Source of the DNA: Enemella evansiae | Lineage (GTDB): Bacteria; Actinomycetota; Actinomycetes; Propionibacteriales; Propionibacteriaceae | Assembly (NCBI RefSeq): GCF_002250705.1 | Contig: NZ_NMVP01000006.1 | Span: forward strand, 1-64,000 | DNA length: 64,000 nucleotides | Direction: 5' to 3' | In this document: in pieces, positions 39,069-48,887 of the stretch | Layout of the letters: every line of letters begins with the position of its first letter | How positions within the stretch are numbered: position 1 is the stretch's first letter | The notes under the pieces: generated by a model | Database searches by the model: none | Told to the model about the DNA's origin: nothing | Seen by the model: the letters and a program-made list of their open reading frames with translations, nothing else | Position numbers and translations under genes: made by a program

Positions 39069-41333
39069 CAGCAGGGCCACGGGATAGTGGTGGAAGATGT
39101 CGCTGACCGGGGTCCGGCCCTCGTACCGGGAGCCGGTCAGCACATCGACGACGGCGCCCGGAAGTTCAACGGTGGTGTCATTCCAGCCGTGGTCGCTGGC
39201 GCTCAGCGCGTACGGGAACCGGGTCGCCAGGCTGATCGCGCCACCCCGGTCGAAGCCCAGCAGGTGGCGCGCCGCCGGGCCCTCGGCGGTGATCGGTCCG
39301 TAACCGGTGAACAGATCCGGGCGGGAGCGACGCAACCGCAGCGCATGCCGCACCAACCAGAACTTCGCCCGGCCGGTGTCGTCGACCACCGGTGGCTCGG
39401 ACAGCTCCAGCAACCCCCGCCGTTCGTCGAAATCGACGCGCCGCCGGTTGTCCGGATCGACCAGGGAGTCATCCCACAATTCCGTGCCCTGATAGACATC
39501 CGGGACACCGGCCATCGTCAGCTGCACCAGCTTCTGGCCGAGCGCATTGGACCAGCCGGGCTGTTCGATCTGGCTCAGCAACCGGCGCAGCGCATCGTTC
39601 AGATCGGGATCGTCATAGACCCGGTCGACGGCCGTGTGCACGGCCGCCTCGAAGTCGGCGTCCTGGTCGGTCCAACTGGTAGCGGTGGATGCCTCCCGCA
39701 TCGCCTTCTCCGCGTAGGCATGCATCCGGTCCCGCTCGATCGGCCCCACCCCGGCGAAGGTCTGGCCGAGCAGCGAGGCGAACGACCGATCGGGGAGGTC
39801 GGCCGCGTCGATGAAGGTGCGCAACCAGTCCCGGGCCAGCTCACCGACCTCGCTGAGCACCGCCAACCGGGCCCGGACATCCTCACCGCGCTTGGTGTCG
39901 TGGGTGGACAGCGCCGTCATCGACTCCGGGGCCGACCGTTGCCGCTCTTCCTGTGCTGCATGGAAATCGTCGAGCCGCAGGCCGAAGCGCCCCGGATCGC
40001 CACCCACCTCGTTCAACGCGATGAAACGGCTGTACCGGTAGTAGGCGGTGTCCTCGACGCCCTTGGCCATCACGGCACCGGTGAACTGCTGGAATCTCCT
40101 GCACAGTTCGGATTCCGGGTCGGACAGGGTCGGCAGCAGGGCATCCAACACCGGTGCCAGGTCCGGGTCGGCGGTGCGGGCCGCGGTGACCGCTGCATCG
40201 AGATGGTCCTGCCCGATGGGCAGATAGGACCGGTAGACGGGGAAGTGTGCGGTGAGTGCGACCAGGGCCCGGCGTACCTGATCGCGGCCCACGTCCGATC
40301 CGGGGACCAGCGAGACGAGTCGATCCAGCTCGGCGGTGAGCAGCTGGGTCGCCGCTCTTTCCTTGCCCTGCAGGACATGCGCGGCGAAGTCGCGGGCATC
40401 ACCGACCACCTCGCGATAGAAGTCGGTGAACCCCGCCTCGGCATCGGGATCGACGAAGACCTGGTTCACCTCGGTCATCGCGTCATAACCGGTGGTGCCG
40501 GCGATCGGCCACTCGCGCGGCAACCGTTCCCCGGGTTCCAGGATCTTCTCGGCCACGATCCAGGTGTCCGCTCCGGTGGCCGCGCGCAACCGGGTGAGAT
40601 AACCACCCGGATCGGTGAGTCCGTCCGGGTGGTCGATGCGCAACCCGGCCACCCCGTCCTCGCTGACCCAGCGCAGCACCCGTTCGTGGGTGGCGTCGAA
40701 GACCGCCGGATCCTCCTGGCGTACTCCGGCCAGCGTGGTCACGGTGAAGAACCGGCGATAGTTGAGCCGGTCGTCACCGGTGCGCCAGTGCGCCAGCCGG
40801 TAGTGCTGGCGGCCCAGCACCTCGGCCACCTCGTCACCCTCCTGCCAGCTGCCGGGCGCGAGCGGGAACCGGTGCTCGTGGTAGCGCACCTCACCGTCGC
40901 GGATCTCGACCGCATCGAGTCCGTCGTCACCGAGGATCGGGACCAGGATCGGCGCCCGCTCCCAGTCGATGTCGAACCAGTTTGCGTACGCCGAATCGCG
41001 GCCACGTCGCAGCACGTCCCACCAGGCCGGATTCTCTGCCGGGGCAGAGATTCCCAGATGGTTCGGCACGATGTCGACGACCACCTGCAACCGGTTGGCC
41101 CGGCAGGCGCGGAGCAGTTCCCGCCAGCCCTCCTCACCGCCCCGGGCCGGGTCGATGGTCGTCGGGTCGGTGGTGTCGTATCCGTGATCGGACCCCTGCG
41201 TGGCGGTCAGGATCGGGGAGAGATAGACCGCATCCACACCGAGCTCAGTGAGATAGTCGGCGAGCCCGGCGGCATCGGCGAGAGTCAACGACGGCCGGAC
41301 CTGCAGGCGATAGGTCGAGGTCGGGGTGCTCAT
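39054..41333 (-). CDS. treY: malto-oligosyltrehalose synthase
   Basis: This 759-residue GH13 enzyme isomerises the reducing-end alpha-1,4 bond of maltodextrins to alpha,alpha-1,1, the first step of the TreY-TreZ route to trehalose. PTSTYRLQVRPSLTLADA and YLTELGVDAVYLSPIL start the barrel; DIVPNHLGIS, GLRIDHPDGLTDP and VAEKILEPGERLP carry the catalytic Asp/Glu region. STHDTKRGEDVRARL and AGVPDVYQGTEL are TreY-specific. The start is ATG 41333. treZ and treX are not in this window. The final residues LIE and the TAG stop are encoded by a family A repeat. Confidence 0.94.
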   Translation of the reverse strand: MSTPTSTYRLQVRPSLTLADAAGLADYLTELGVDAVYLSPILTATQGSDHGYDTTDPTTIDPARGGEEGWRELLRACRANRLQVVVDIVPNHLGISAPAENPAWWDVLRRGRDSAYANWFDIDWERAPILVPILGDDGLDAVEIRDGEVRYHEHRFPLAPGSWQEGDEVAEVLGRQHYRLAHWRTGDDRLNYRRFFTVTTLAGVRQEDPAVFDATHERVLRWVSEDGVAGLRIDHPDGLTDPGGYLTRLRAATGADTWIVAEKILEPGERLPREWPIAGTTGYDAMTEVNQVFVDPDAEAGFTDFYREVVGDARDFAAHVLQGKERAATQLLTAELDRLVSLVPGSDVGRDQVRRALVALTAHFPVYRSYLPIGQDHLDAAVTAARTADPDLAPVLDALLPTLSDPESELCRRFQQFTGAVMAKGVEDTAYYRYSRFIALNEVGGDPGRFGLRLDDFHAAQEERQRSAPESMTALSTHDTKRGEDVRARLAVLSEVGELARDWLRTFIDAADLPDRSFASLLGQTFAGVGPIERDRMHAYAEKAMREASTATSWTDQDADFEAAVHTAVDRVYDDPDLNDALRRLLSQIEQPGWSNALGQKLVQLTMAGVPDVYQGTELWDDSLVDPDNRRRVDFDERRGLLELSEPPVVDDTGRAKFWLVRHALRLRRSRPDLFTGYGPITAEGPAARHLLGFDRGGAISLATRFPYALSASDHGWNDTTVELPGAVVDVLTGSRYEGRTPVSDIFHHYPVALLTLIE

Positions 41334-41362
41334 TCCCCCAACCTACCCAGCCGACGACCGGT

Positions 41363-43237
41363 TCATGACCCGAGGACCTCGTCGACGAAGCACCAGCGCC
41401 AGGACTCACCCGGTTCCACCGAGCGCATCACCGGATGGCCGGTGTCGTGGTGGTGCCGGCTCGCGTGTCGACCCTCGGAGGAATCACAGCAACCGATCTC
41501 ACCGCAGGCCAGGCACATCCGCAGGTGCACCGGCACCGTTCCCTCCCGCAGACACATCCGGCATTCGATGCCGTGCTCGGCATGCGCGGGCGCGTGGGTG
41601 GTCGGCGCCTCCGCGAGATGCCGGCACGGGGCCTCGGGCAGCGCGGGGGACAGCGGGGCGGAGGTGATCGCCTCATCGCGTTCGTCGATCAGCACCAGCA
41701 TCGACTCCTCCATGTCGAAACCGGCGAGCACCCGGGCCAGCACCTCCTGATCCATCGCGCCGTCGGCCCGCATCGTGAGCACCGCCTCCCGTTCGGCGTG
41801 CAGGGCCGTCATCCGCAACCGCCGGTACGCCTCGGAGGGGGTGTCCACCTCCTCGGTGGAACGACCGAGCTGTTCCCAGGCGGCGTTCACCCGGTGCTGG
41901 TAGCTCTCCTCGAGTCGGGCGAGGGTGGCGTCGTCACCGGCCCCGGCAGCTGCCCGCGCGGCCGTCATCCCCGCGCCCATCGCGGTCTGCAGGATCGTCG
42001 CCTCCTGCAGGGCGTCCTCCCGCGGATCGGGTCCGTGCACACCGAGCCGGCGCGCCAGCCGGGGCAGGGTGAGGCCCTGCAGCAGCAGGGTGCCGATCGT
42101 GGTGGTCAGCGCGACCAGCACCAGGGTGGCGCGGACCGGTGCGTCCAGCGGCAGGGTGAGTGCCGCGGCCAGGGTGACCACCCCGCGCATCCCGGCCCAG
42201 GAGACCACCGCCGACTCCTGCCAACTGAGCCGCGGCTCCTTGCCGCGCTTGATGGCCGGCCGCAGCCATAGCCGGCTGCCGAAGACCCAGAGCACCCGCA
42301 GCAGCATCACCGTGCCGAGCACCGCCGCGCAGATCCCGGCCAACCGCCAACCCGAGGTCTCGGCCGCCCCTTCGGTGACGATCCGGCGGACCTGCAGGCC
42401 GACCAGCAGGAAGACCGAGTTCTCCAGCAGGAACTGCACGGTGGCCCAGTTCAACCGCTGCACCAGCCGGCCCTGTGCGGTCATCGTGCGCTGGCTGTGG
42501 TGGCCGATGAACAAGCCGGCGACCACCACCGCGAGTACGCCGGAGGCCTTCAGCTCCTCCGCCGGGGCGTACGCCGCGAAGGGGATCACGAAGCTGAGCA
42601 CCGTGGTCACCACGGGGCTGGTGATCCGGGAGAACACCATCGAACCGAGCTTGGCCACCACCATCCCGACCAGGATCGCCACCCCGACGGCGAGGGTGAA
42701 GTCCAGACCGACCTCGGCCACCGTGATCGGCGCGGCCAGGGCCGCCACCGCGGTCCGCAGCGAGACCAGCGCGGTCGCGTCGTTGACCAGCGATTCGCCC
42801 TCGAGGATCGTCACCACCCGCCTGGGCAGACCGATCTGGCGGGCCACCGCGGTCGCCGCCACCGCATCCGGCGGGGCCACCACCGCACCGATCGCGAACG
42901 CCGCGGCGAACGGGATGTCCAGGATCTGCCAGACCAGCAGGCCGACCCCGGCGGCGGTGAACAGCACCAGCCCCACCGAGAGCCACCCGATCGCCGAGAG
43001 GTTCTCGCGGAAGTCGGCCAGCGAGGTGGTGACCGCTGCGGCGTACAGCAGTGGGGGCAGGATGCCGATCAGCACCAGCTCGGGGGAGAGCGTCGGCACG
43101 TGCACGAACGGCAGATAGGAGCCGACGATGCCGATCACCAGCAGCATCAGCGGCGGTTGCAGCCGGACCCGGTTGGCGAGCACGGTGCCGGCGAGCACCG
43201 TCACCGCGAACAGGGTGAGCTGGATCAGGACCTCCAC
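41363..43237 (-). CDS. Na+/H+ antiporter (CPA1/NhaP type) with C-terminal UBP-type zinc finger
   Basis: This is a 624-residue membrane antiporter. About 12 hydrophobic segments include IGAVVAPPDAVAATAVARQ and LEGESLVNDATALV, the ion-binding signatures of the CPA1 family, and WAGMRGVVTLAAAL in a late helix. A cytoplasmic region follows, ending in an 80-residue Cys/His-rich domain (CRHL, IECRMCLREG, MCLACGEIGCCDSSEGRHASRHHHDTGHPV) that matches the UBP zinc finger known from ubiquitin-binding enzymes. GTG 43237 is used; 43258 is an alternative. It probably exports Na+ or K+ in exchange for protons; the role of the finger is unknown. Confidence 0.87.
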   Translation of the reverse strand: MEVLIQLTLFAVTVLAGTVLANRVRLQPPLMLLVIGIVGSYLPFVHVPTLSPELVLIGILPPLLYAAAVTTSLADFRENLSAIGWLSVGLVLFTAAGVGLLVWQILDIPFAAAFAIGAVVAPPDAVAATAVARQIGLPRRVVTILEGESLVNDATALVSLRTAVAALAAPITVAEVGLDFTLAVGVAILVGMVVAKLGSMVFSRITSPVVTTVLSFVIPFAAYAPAEELKASGVLAVVVAGLFIGHHSQRTMTAQGRLVQRLNWATVQFLLENSVFLLVGLQVRRIVTEGAAETSGWRLAGICAAVLGTVMLLRVLWVFGSRLWLRPAIKRGKEPRLSWQESAVVSWAGMRGVVTLAAALTLPLDAPVRATLVLVALTTTIGTLLLQGLTLPRLARRLGVHGPDPREDALQEATILQTAMGAGMTAARAAAGAGDDATLARLEESYQHRVNAAWEQLGRSTEEVDTPSEAYRRLRMTALHAEREAVLTMRADGAMDQEVLARVLAGFDMEESMLVLIDERDEAITSAPLSPALPEAPCRHLAEAPTTHAPAHAEHGIECRMCLREGTVPVHLRMCLACGEIGCCDSSEGRHASRHHHDTGHPVMRSVEPGESWRWCFVDEVLGS

Positions 43238-43344
43238 AGCCGAAGTGTTGCACCACACCGGAAGGTTCCACTGGCCGGTGAACCCCGGATCCGCTGCACT
43301 GGTGGGGGACCGGTCGAATCGCTCGACCGGACAGGGAGGCGGGG

Positions 43345-44646
43345 ATGCGCGCGAAGATCGGTGTGCTCACGGCACTGGTGACGGTGGCCGGCGCCTCGCT
43401 GGTCGGCGGTTTCGGGCTGGTCGGCGGTGCGGTCGCCGCCGACAAGCAGGGGGCGTGCGTACCGGCGGAGGATCAGATCCGCGCGGTCACCCTCAACGTG
43501 CAGGCGCTCCCGCTGATGCCGCGCGACAAGGTGGTCGCCGATGTCGACAAGGCTGCCGGACTGGGCGCCGATGTGCTGATGTGGCAGGAGATCCAGCCCG
43601 ACTACTACAAGGACGCGGTCCGCGCCGAGAAGCTCAACGACCCCAAGCGGGGGGAGTGGCGGACCTTCCAGCTCGACCTGGCGGTGCCGATCTCGGTACG
43701 CCTGGGCGGCGATTCACCCTGGGAGTACGTCTCCGACGGGCGCAAGCTGATGCACGGCGGCCGGGAGAAGGTCAGCCCGAACCGCTACATCTCGTGGGTG
43801 GTGCTGAAGGACCGCAGCAGCGGGCGGAAGACGGTCTTCATGAACACCCACATGGTCTCCGGGGCATGGAACGGCAAGGAGAACACCGCCGATCCGTGGC
43901 GCAAGGAGATGTGGCTGAAGCACCGGGCCGAGCAGACCCGGGTCATCGACGACTTCAATGCCAAGGGGATGTCCGTCGTCTACGGCGGCGACTTCAACCG
44001 GCAGAACGTCGCGCCGTTCTCCGCGCGGGACAAGCAGGTGGTGGACACCGGCATCGACCACCTCGGGGTGGTGCTGGCCCCGGGCGACTCGCTGCCGGCG
44101 GTGCAGACGAAGCAGAGTGTCGGCGGGTTCAACTCCGATCATCCGGCCAAGCTGATGAAGGCCACGGTCAGCGGCTGCCGGTCGGGCGCTGGTACGCCGA
44201 AGCCGACGACCAGCAGGCCGACGACCGGCAAGCCGACCACGAAGGCACCCACCACGAAGGCCCCGACCGGGCAGCCCACCACGAAGGCACCCACCAAGGC
44301 ACCCACGACCAAGACACCCACCAAGATGCCGACGACGCAGGCCCCGCCGACCAAGGCGCCGACCACCCAGGCGCCGACCACCCAGGCGCCGCCGACCAAG
44401 GCGCCCACGACTCAGGTCCCCACCACGCAGGCTCCGCCCACCACGAAGGCGACGAGCACGCAGGCGCCGACCACGCAGGCCCCACCGGCCGCGGCTCCGA
44501 CCACCCGGGCCCCGCAGCCGGCACCCGCCGGGGGACCGGACGCCGAGCCCGCGCCGGGCGTACCCGATGTCCCGGCCGACGGTGCCGGCGTACCTGACGC
44601 GAAGACCCCGGAACACACCGGCGGGCTGGCCAGCACCGGCCGCTGA
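43345..44646 (+). CDS. secreted endonuclease/exonuclease/phosphatase-family protein with TTKAP tail
   Basis: The 433-residue protein has a signal peptide (residues 1-32, ending AVAA). The EEP catalytic motifs are present: TLNVQALP, MWQEIQPDY (Glu metal ligand), FMNTHMVSG, YGGDFNRQ (Asp/Asn) and NSDHPAK (Asp-His). It should hydrolyse phosphodiesters outside the cell, as a DNase, RNase or lipid phosphodiesterase. From about residue 280 it becomes a low-complexity tail of TTKAPTT/TTQAPPT repeats, ending HTGGLASTGR. The terminal LASTG resembles a sortase motif but has no membrane segment after it. Confidence 0.85.
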   Translation: MRAKIGVLTALVTVAGASLVGGFGLVGGAVAADKQGACVPAEDQIRAVTLNVQALPLMPRDKVVADVDKAAGLGADVLMWQEIQPDYYKDAVRAEKLNDPKRGEWRTFQLDLAVPISVRLGGDSPWEYVSDGRKLMHGGREKVSPNRYISWVVLKDRSSGRKTVFMNTHMVSGAWNGKENTADPWRKEMWLKHRAEQTRVIDDFNAKGMSVVYGGDFNRQNVAPFSARDKQVVDTGIDHLGVVLAPGDSLPAVQTKQSVGGFNSDHPAKLMKATVSGCRSGAGTPKPTTSRPTTGKPTTKAPTTKAPTGQPTTKAPTKAPTTKTPTKMPTTQAPPTKAPTTQAPTTQAPPTKAPTTQVPTTQAPPTTKATSTQAPTTQAPPAAAPTTRAPQPAPAGGPDAEPAPGVPDVPADGAGVPDAKTPEHTGGLASTGR

Positions 44647-44701
44647 GCCGGGTGATTCCGACCCGCTCGCTCAGCGTGGGTGCTTGACTCGGGTCCCGGA
44701 T

Positions 44702-44730
44702 TTGGACTCTGCGCCGACATCTGCCAAGAT
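44702..44730 (+). promoter_or_regulatory. candidate S10 operon promoter
   Basis: TTGGAC (44702-44707), a 17-bp spacer and CAAGAT (44725-44730). The next bases, TGTC then GGGTTGC, match the spc and secY start regions. This would give a leader of about 270 nt before rpsJ; the gap 44647-45005 contains no gene and I see no clear internal regulatory fold. Confidence 0.55.
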
Positions 44731-45005
44731 TGTCGGGTTGCTCCGACGGGGTCGCCGGGGTGTGCCATGGCCCAGAAGGGTCCACGGATCATCGTGAATC
44801 CCTTCGCGTGAGCCGGGTGCACCGCACCAGGAGGCCTCCCGTCAGGCCGGGCGTACAGCGCCGGGCACTCCACACAGCAGGAAAACTACCTGCGGTGGTG
44901 CGCCCGAAGAGCGCGACACACCCGACCGCGGGGGTCGGAGCAGAGGAACGAGACGGAACGCTCAGCAGAGCACCGGACCAGTTGGTACGAGGAGAAGGAC
45001 GAACT

Positions 45006-45314
45006 GTGGCGGGACAAAAGATCCGCATCAGGCTCAAGGCCTATGACCACGAGGTCATCGACAGCTCGGCGCGCAAGATCGTCGACACGGTGACGCGTAC
45101 GGGTGCCAAGGTCGCCGGCCCGGTGCCGCTGCCGACCGAGAAGAACGTGTTCTGCGTGATCCGTTCGCCGCACAAGTACAAGGACAGCCGCGAGCACTTC
45201 GAGATGCGCACCCACAAGCGGCTGATCGACATCATCGATCCCACCCCGAAGACCGTCGACTCGCTGATGCGGCTCGACCTGCCGGCGGGCGTGGACATCG
45301 AGATCAAGCTCTGA
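45006..45314 (+). CDS. rpsJ: 30S ribosomal protein S10
   Basis: This 102-residue protein (also NusE, a transcription antitermination partner) starts at GTG 45006 after [51 protein letters not shown] and [16 protein letters not shown] are universal S10 segments. It is the first gene of the S10 operon. Confidence 0.98.
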   Translation: MAGQKIRIRLKAYDHEVIDSSARKIVDTVTRTGAKVAGPVPLPTEKNVFCVIRSPHKYKDSREHFEMRTHKRLIDIIDPTPKTVDSLMRLDLPAGVDIEIKL

Positions 45315-45328
45315 GGGACGTGACACCA

Positions 45329-45997
45329 GTGACTGCAACTGCTGAACGCAACGTCAAGGGCATCCTCGGCACCAAGCTCGGGATGACCCAGCTCTGGGAC
45401 GAGAACAACAAGGTCGTCCCCGTCACCGTGATCCAGGCCGGCCCGTGCGTGGTCACCCAGGTCCGCACCCCCGAGACCGACGGCTACTCCGCCGTCCAGC
45501 TCGGCTTCGGACCGGTCAAGGCCAAGAAGGTCACCAAGCCCGCCGCCGGGCACTTCGACAAGGCCGGGGTGACCCCGCGCAAGCACCTGGTCGAGCTGCG
45601 TACCGCTGATGCCAGCGAGTACGAGCTGGGCCAGGAGGTCACCGCCGAGACCTTCGACGCCGGCAACATCGTCGACGCCACCGGCGTGAGCCGCGGCAAG
45701 GGCACCGCCGGTGTGATGAAGCGGCACGGCTTCCACGGCCTGCGCGCCTCGCACGGTGTGCACCGCAAGCACCGCTCGCCGGGCTCCATCGGTGGCTGCG
45801 CCACCCCGGGTCGCGTCTTCAAGGGCCTGCGGATGGCCGGCCGGATGGGCGTGGACAAGGTGACCGTGCAGAACCTGACCGTGCACTCGGTCGACGCCGA
45901 GCGCGGCCTGATCCTGGTCAAGGGTGCGATCCCCGGCCCGAAGAACGGCCTGGTCGTGCTGCGTACCGCCGCCAAGAAGAACCAGAAGGAGGCCTGA
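45329..45997 (+). CDS. rplC: 50S ribosomal protein L3
   Basis: This 222-residue L3 binds 23S rRNA near the peptidyl-transferase centre. GTG 45329 is preferred to GTG 45320 because the GAGGGA ribosome site lies about 10 bases before the former and abuts the latter. [18 protein letters not shown] and [25 protein letters not shown], the central loop, are diagnostic. Confidence 0.97.
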   Translation: MTATAERNVKGILGTKLGMTQLWDENNKVVPVTVIQAGPCVVTQVRTPETDGYSAVQLGFGPVKAKKVTKPAAGHFDKAGVTPRKHLVELRTADASEYELGQEVTAETFDAGNIVDATGVSRGKGTAGVMKRHGFHGLRASHGVHRKHRSPGSIGGCATPGRVFKGLRMAGRMGVDKVTVQNLTVHSVDAERGLILVKGAIPGPKNGLVVLRTAAKKNQKEA

Positions 45998-45999
45998 AC

Positions 46000-46938
46000 A
46001 TGAGCAGCCTCACCGTTGACGTGGTCGACCTGAACGGCAAGAAGTCCGGCTCCGCCGAGCTTCCCGAAGCCCTGTTCGGTGTCGAGCCCAACATCCCGCT
46101 GATCCATCAGGTCGTGGTGGCCCAGCTGGCCGCCGCCCGCCAGGGCACCCACAAGGCCAAGGGCCGTGGCGAGGTCCGTGGCGGCGGCGCCAAGCCGTGG
46201 CGCCAGAAGGGCACCGGCCGCGCCCGCCAGGGTTCGCGCCGCGCCCCGCAGTGGACCGGTGGCGGTGTCGTGCACGGTCCCGTGCCGCGCGACTACTCCC
46301 AGCGCACCCCGAAGAAGATGGTCGCCGCCGCGCTCCGCGGTGCGCTGTCCGACCGGGCCGCCGAGGGCCGGGTCTTCGTGATCGACCAGCTGGTCGCCGA
46401 CGAGACCCCCTCGACCAAGAAGGCGCTGGCCGCGATCGCTGCGGTGACCAGGACCGACAAGGTGCTGGTCGCCCTGGCCCGCGACGAGGACGCCGCCTGG
46501 CTGTCGCTGCGCAACTCCGCCACCGTGCACGCGCTGGCCGTCGACCAGCTGAACGCCTACGACGTGCTGGTCGCCGACGAGATCGTCTTCACCGCCGCCG
46601 CGCTGGAGGCCTTCGTCTCCGGTCCGACGACCGGCAAGGGCGCCAAGTCCGTCGCCAGCTCCGCCGAGACCACCGAGGCGACCACCGCGGTGGCCGACAC
46701 CGCCGAGGTGAGCGCCGACGAGCAGCCGTTCGGCAAGGGCTCGTACCGCGGTGAGAACCCGCCGGCCGGCTTCGACATCAAGGGCAATGAGGACTCGATG
46801 AAGTTCCACACCCCTGAGTCGCAGTGGTACGGCGCGACCGTCGCCGAGGTCTGGTTCGACAGCGAGAAGGCTGCCGAGGCGGCCGGCTTCGTGAACGCCG
46901 TCAAGCCCAAGGCAGAGAAGGACGAGGAATCCAAGTGA
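46000..46938 (+). CDS. rplD: 50S ribosomal protein L4 with an extra C-terminal domain
   Basis: Residues 1-205 are a normal L4: the rRNA-binding loop [31 protein letters not shown] and [11 protein letters not shown]. The usual length is near 205-225 aa, but this protein has 312. An acidic Ala/Thr-rich linker (211-245) leads to a compact domain at about 257-297 ([20 protein letters not shown], then [18 protein letters not shown]). That pattern resembles the small 'sunset'-type module found attached to several actinobacterial proteins. L4 also controls S10 operons in some bacteria. The stop overlaps the rplW GTG by 4 bp. Confidence 0.95.
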   Translation: MSSLTVDVVDLNGKKSGSAELPEALFGVEPNIPLIHQVVVAQLAAARQGTHKAKGRGEVRGGGAKPWRQKGTGRARQGSRRAPQWTGGGVVHGPVPRDYSQRTPKKMVAAALRGALSDRAAEGRVFVIDQLVADETPSTKKALAAIAAVTRTDKVLVALARDEDAAWLSLRNSATVHALAVDQLNAYDVLVADEIVFTAAALEAFVSGPTTGKGAKSVASSAETTEATTAVADTAEVSADEQPFGKGSYRGENPPAGFDIKGNEDSMKFHTPESQWYGATVAEVWFDSEKAAEAAGFVNAVKPKAEKDEESK

Positions 46939-47246
46939 GTGACGCACTGAAGATCCGCGACCACCGCGACGTCCTGCTCGCGCCGGTCGTGAGCGAGAAG
47001 TCCTACGGGCTGCTCGATGAGAACAAGTACACCTTCCTGGTCGCCCCGGATGCCAACAAGACCGAGATCAAGATCGCGGTCCAGCAGGTCTTCGGTGTCA
47101 CCGTGACCGGTGTCAACACCGCCAACCGGACCGGCAAGAAGCGGCGTACCCGCTTCGGCACCGGCAAGCGCCCCGACACCAAGCGCGCGATCGTCACCAT
47201 CGCCGACGGCGAGCGCATCGACATCTTCGGAGGTCCGGCCGCCTGA
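46935..47246 (+). CDS. rplW: 50S ribosomal protein L23
   Basis: This 103-residue protein lies at the exit tunnel and docks trigger factor and SRP. GTG 46935 overlaps the rplD stop (GTGA). [24 protein letters not shown] and [21 protein letters not shown] are typical L23 segments. Confidence 0.97.
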   Translation: MSDALKIRDHRDVLLAPVVSEKSYGLLDENKYTFLVAPDANKTEIKIAVQQVFGVTVTGVNTANRTGKKRRTRFGTGKRPDTKRAIVTIADGERIDIFGGPAA

Positions 47247-47275
47247 GGCCGGATGACCGCTGAGAGGAAGAACCA

Positions 47276-48112
47276 ATGGGTATTCGTAAGTACAAGCCGA
47301 CAACGCCGGGCCGCCGTGGCTCGTCGGTTGCCGACTTCGTCGAGCTGACCCGGTCGACCCCGGAGAAGTCGCTGCTCGTCCCGAACAAGAAGACCGGCGG
47401 CCGCAACAACTCCGGCCGGATCACCACCCGCCACATCGGCGGCGGCCACAAGCAGGCGTACCGCCTGGTCGACTTCAAGCGCTACGACAAGGACGGCGTG
47501 CCGGCCAAGGTCGCGCACATCGAGTACGACCCGAACCGCACCGCGCGGATCGCGCTGCTGCACTACGCCGACGGCGAGAAGCGCTACATCATCGCCCCGG
47601 TGAACCTGAAGCAGGGTGCGACGGTCGAGGCCGGTGAGGGTGCCGACATCAAGCCCGGCAACAACCTGGCGCTGCGCAACATCCCGGTCGGTACCACCGT
47701 GCACGCGGTGGAGCTCCGCCCCGGTGGTGGCGCGAAGCTCGGCCGTTCGGCCGGTGCCTCGATCCAGCTGGTCGCCCGCGAGGGCAAGATGGCCACCCTG
47801 CGCATGCCTTCGGGCGAGATGCGGATGGTGGACGTCCGCTGCCGCGCCACCGTTGGTGAGGTCGGCAACGCCGAGCAGTCCAACATCAACTGGGGCAAGG
47901 CCGGCCGCAACCGCTGGAAGGGCAAGCGCCCGACCGTCCGCGGTGTCGTGATGAACCCGGTCGACCACCCGCACGGTGGTGGCGAGGGCAAGACCTCCGG
48001 TGGCCGTCACCCGGTCAGCCCGTGGGGCAAGCCCGAGGGCCGTACCCGCGACAAGAACAAGGCGAGCAACCGCCTGATCGTCCGCCGCCGCAAGACCGGC
48101 AAGAAGCGCTGA
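47276..48112 (+). CDS. rplB: 50S ribosomal protein L2
   Basis: This 278-residue protein is needed for subunit association and peptidyl transfer. [20 protein letters not shown] opens it, [18 protein letters not shown] follows, and the C-terminal [20 protein letters not shown] contains the His-rich catalytic-centre loop. ATG 47276 follows GAGAGGAAG. Confidence 0.98.
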   Translation: MGIRKYKPTTPGRRGSSVADFVELTRSTPEKSLLVPNKKTGGRNNSGRITTRHIGGGHKQAYRLVDFKRYDKDGVPAKVAHIEYDPNRTARIALLHYADGEKRYIIAPVNLKQGATVEAGEGADIKPGNNLALRNIPVGTTVHAVELRPGGGAKLGRSAGASIQLVAREGKMATLRMPSGEMRMVDVRCRATVGEVGNAEQSNINWGKAGRNRWKGKRPTVRGVVMNPVDHPHGGGEGKTSGGRHPVSPWGKPEGRTRDKNKASNRLIVRRRKTGKKR

Positions 48113-48128
48113 ACGGGAGTCTGAAGAA

Positions 48129-48416
48129 ATGCCACGCAGCCTGAAGAAGGGCCCCTTCGTCGACGACCACCTCCTGAAGAAGGTGGAGGCCCAGGCCGAC
48201 AAGGGCGCCAAGAGCGCTGTCATCAAGACCTGGTCGCGCCGTTCGATGATCATCCCCGACATGATCGGGATGACCATCGCGGTGCACGACGGTCGCAAGC
48301 ACGTGCCGGTCTTCGTCACCGACTCCATGGTCGGCCACAAGCTCGGCGAGTTCGCCCCGACACGGACCTTCAAGGGTCACGTGAAGGACGACCGCAAGTC
48401 CAAGCGCGGGCGCTGA
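48129..48416 (+). CDS. rpsS: 30S ribosomal protein S19
   Basis: This 95-residue head protein contacts the A-site finger. [39 protein letters not shown] and the basic [18 protein letters not shown] end identify it. Confidence 0.98.
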   Translation: MPRSLKKGPFVDDHLLKKVEAQADKGAKSAVIKTWSRRSMIIPDMIGMTIAVHDGRKHVPVFVTDSMVGHKLGEFAPTRTFKGHVKDDRKSKRGR

Positions 48417-48435
48417 GGGATAGGAACGCAATCTG

Positions 48436-48885
48436 ATGAGCACTGATACCAAGGCACGGCCGAGCCGTCGCGCCGCCCTGCTCGGCGATCGTCCCGGCTC
48501 GTACGCCATCGCGCGCCACGTCCGGATGTCGCCCACCAAGGTGCGCCGCGTCGTCGATGTCGTCCGCGGCATGGACGTCACCGAGGCCCTGACCACCCTG
48601 CGGTTCGCCCCGCAGGCCGCCGCCGAGCCGGTGGCCAAGGTCGTCGCCTCCGCCGCCTCGAACGCCGAGACCAACGACGACCTGCGCGTCGAGGACCTCT
48701 TCATCTCCCAGGTCTTCGTCGACGAGGGCGTCACCATGCGCCGCATCCGGCCGCGGGCCAAGGGCTCCGCGTCGCGGATCCTGAAGCGCGGCAGCCACAT
48801 CACCGTGGTCGTCGAGCCGAAGTCGGCGCTGGCGCAGACCAAGTCGAAGTCCAAGAAGTCCACCAAGAGCGAGAAGGAGGCCTGA
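48436..48885 (+). CDS. rplV: 50S ribosomal protein L22
   Basis: This 149-residue protein forms the exit-tunnel hairpin. [20 protein letters not shown] and the loop [20 protein letters not shown] are diagnostic. A Lys/Ser-rich tail ([14 protein letters not shown]) extends it about 30 residues beyond E. coli L22, as in other Actinobacteria. Confidence 0.97.
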   Translation: MSTDTKARPSRRAALLGDRPGSYAIARHVRMSPTKVRRVVDVVRGMDVTEALTTLRFAPQAAAEPVAKVVASAASNAETNDDLRVEDLFISQVFVDEGVTMRRIRPRAKGSASRILKRGSHITVVVEPKSALAQTKSKSKKSTKSEKEA

Positions 48886-48887
48886 GC

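Noticed and set aside
38886..41750. Plus-strand open frame of 954 codons opposite treY
   Set aside because: It begins in repeat DNA and runs antisense to a clearly recognised TreY; it shows no domain of its own.
44647..45005. S10 operon leader as an L4-responsive attenuator
   Set aside because: I looked for a hairpin followed by a T-run or a mimic of the L4-binding site and did not see a convincing one.
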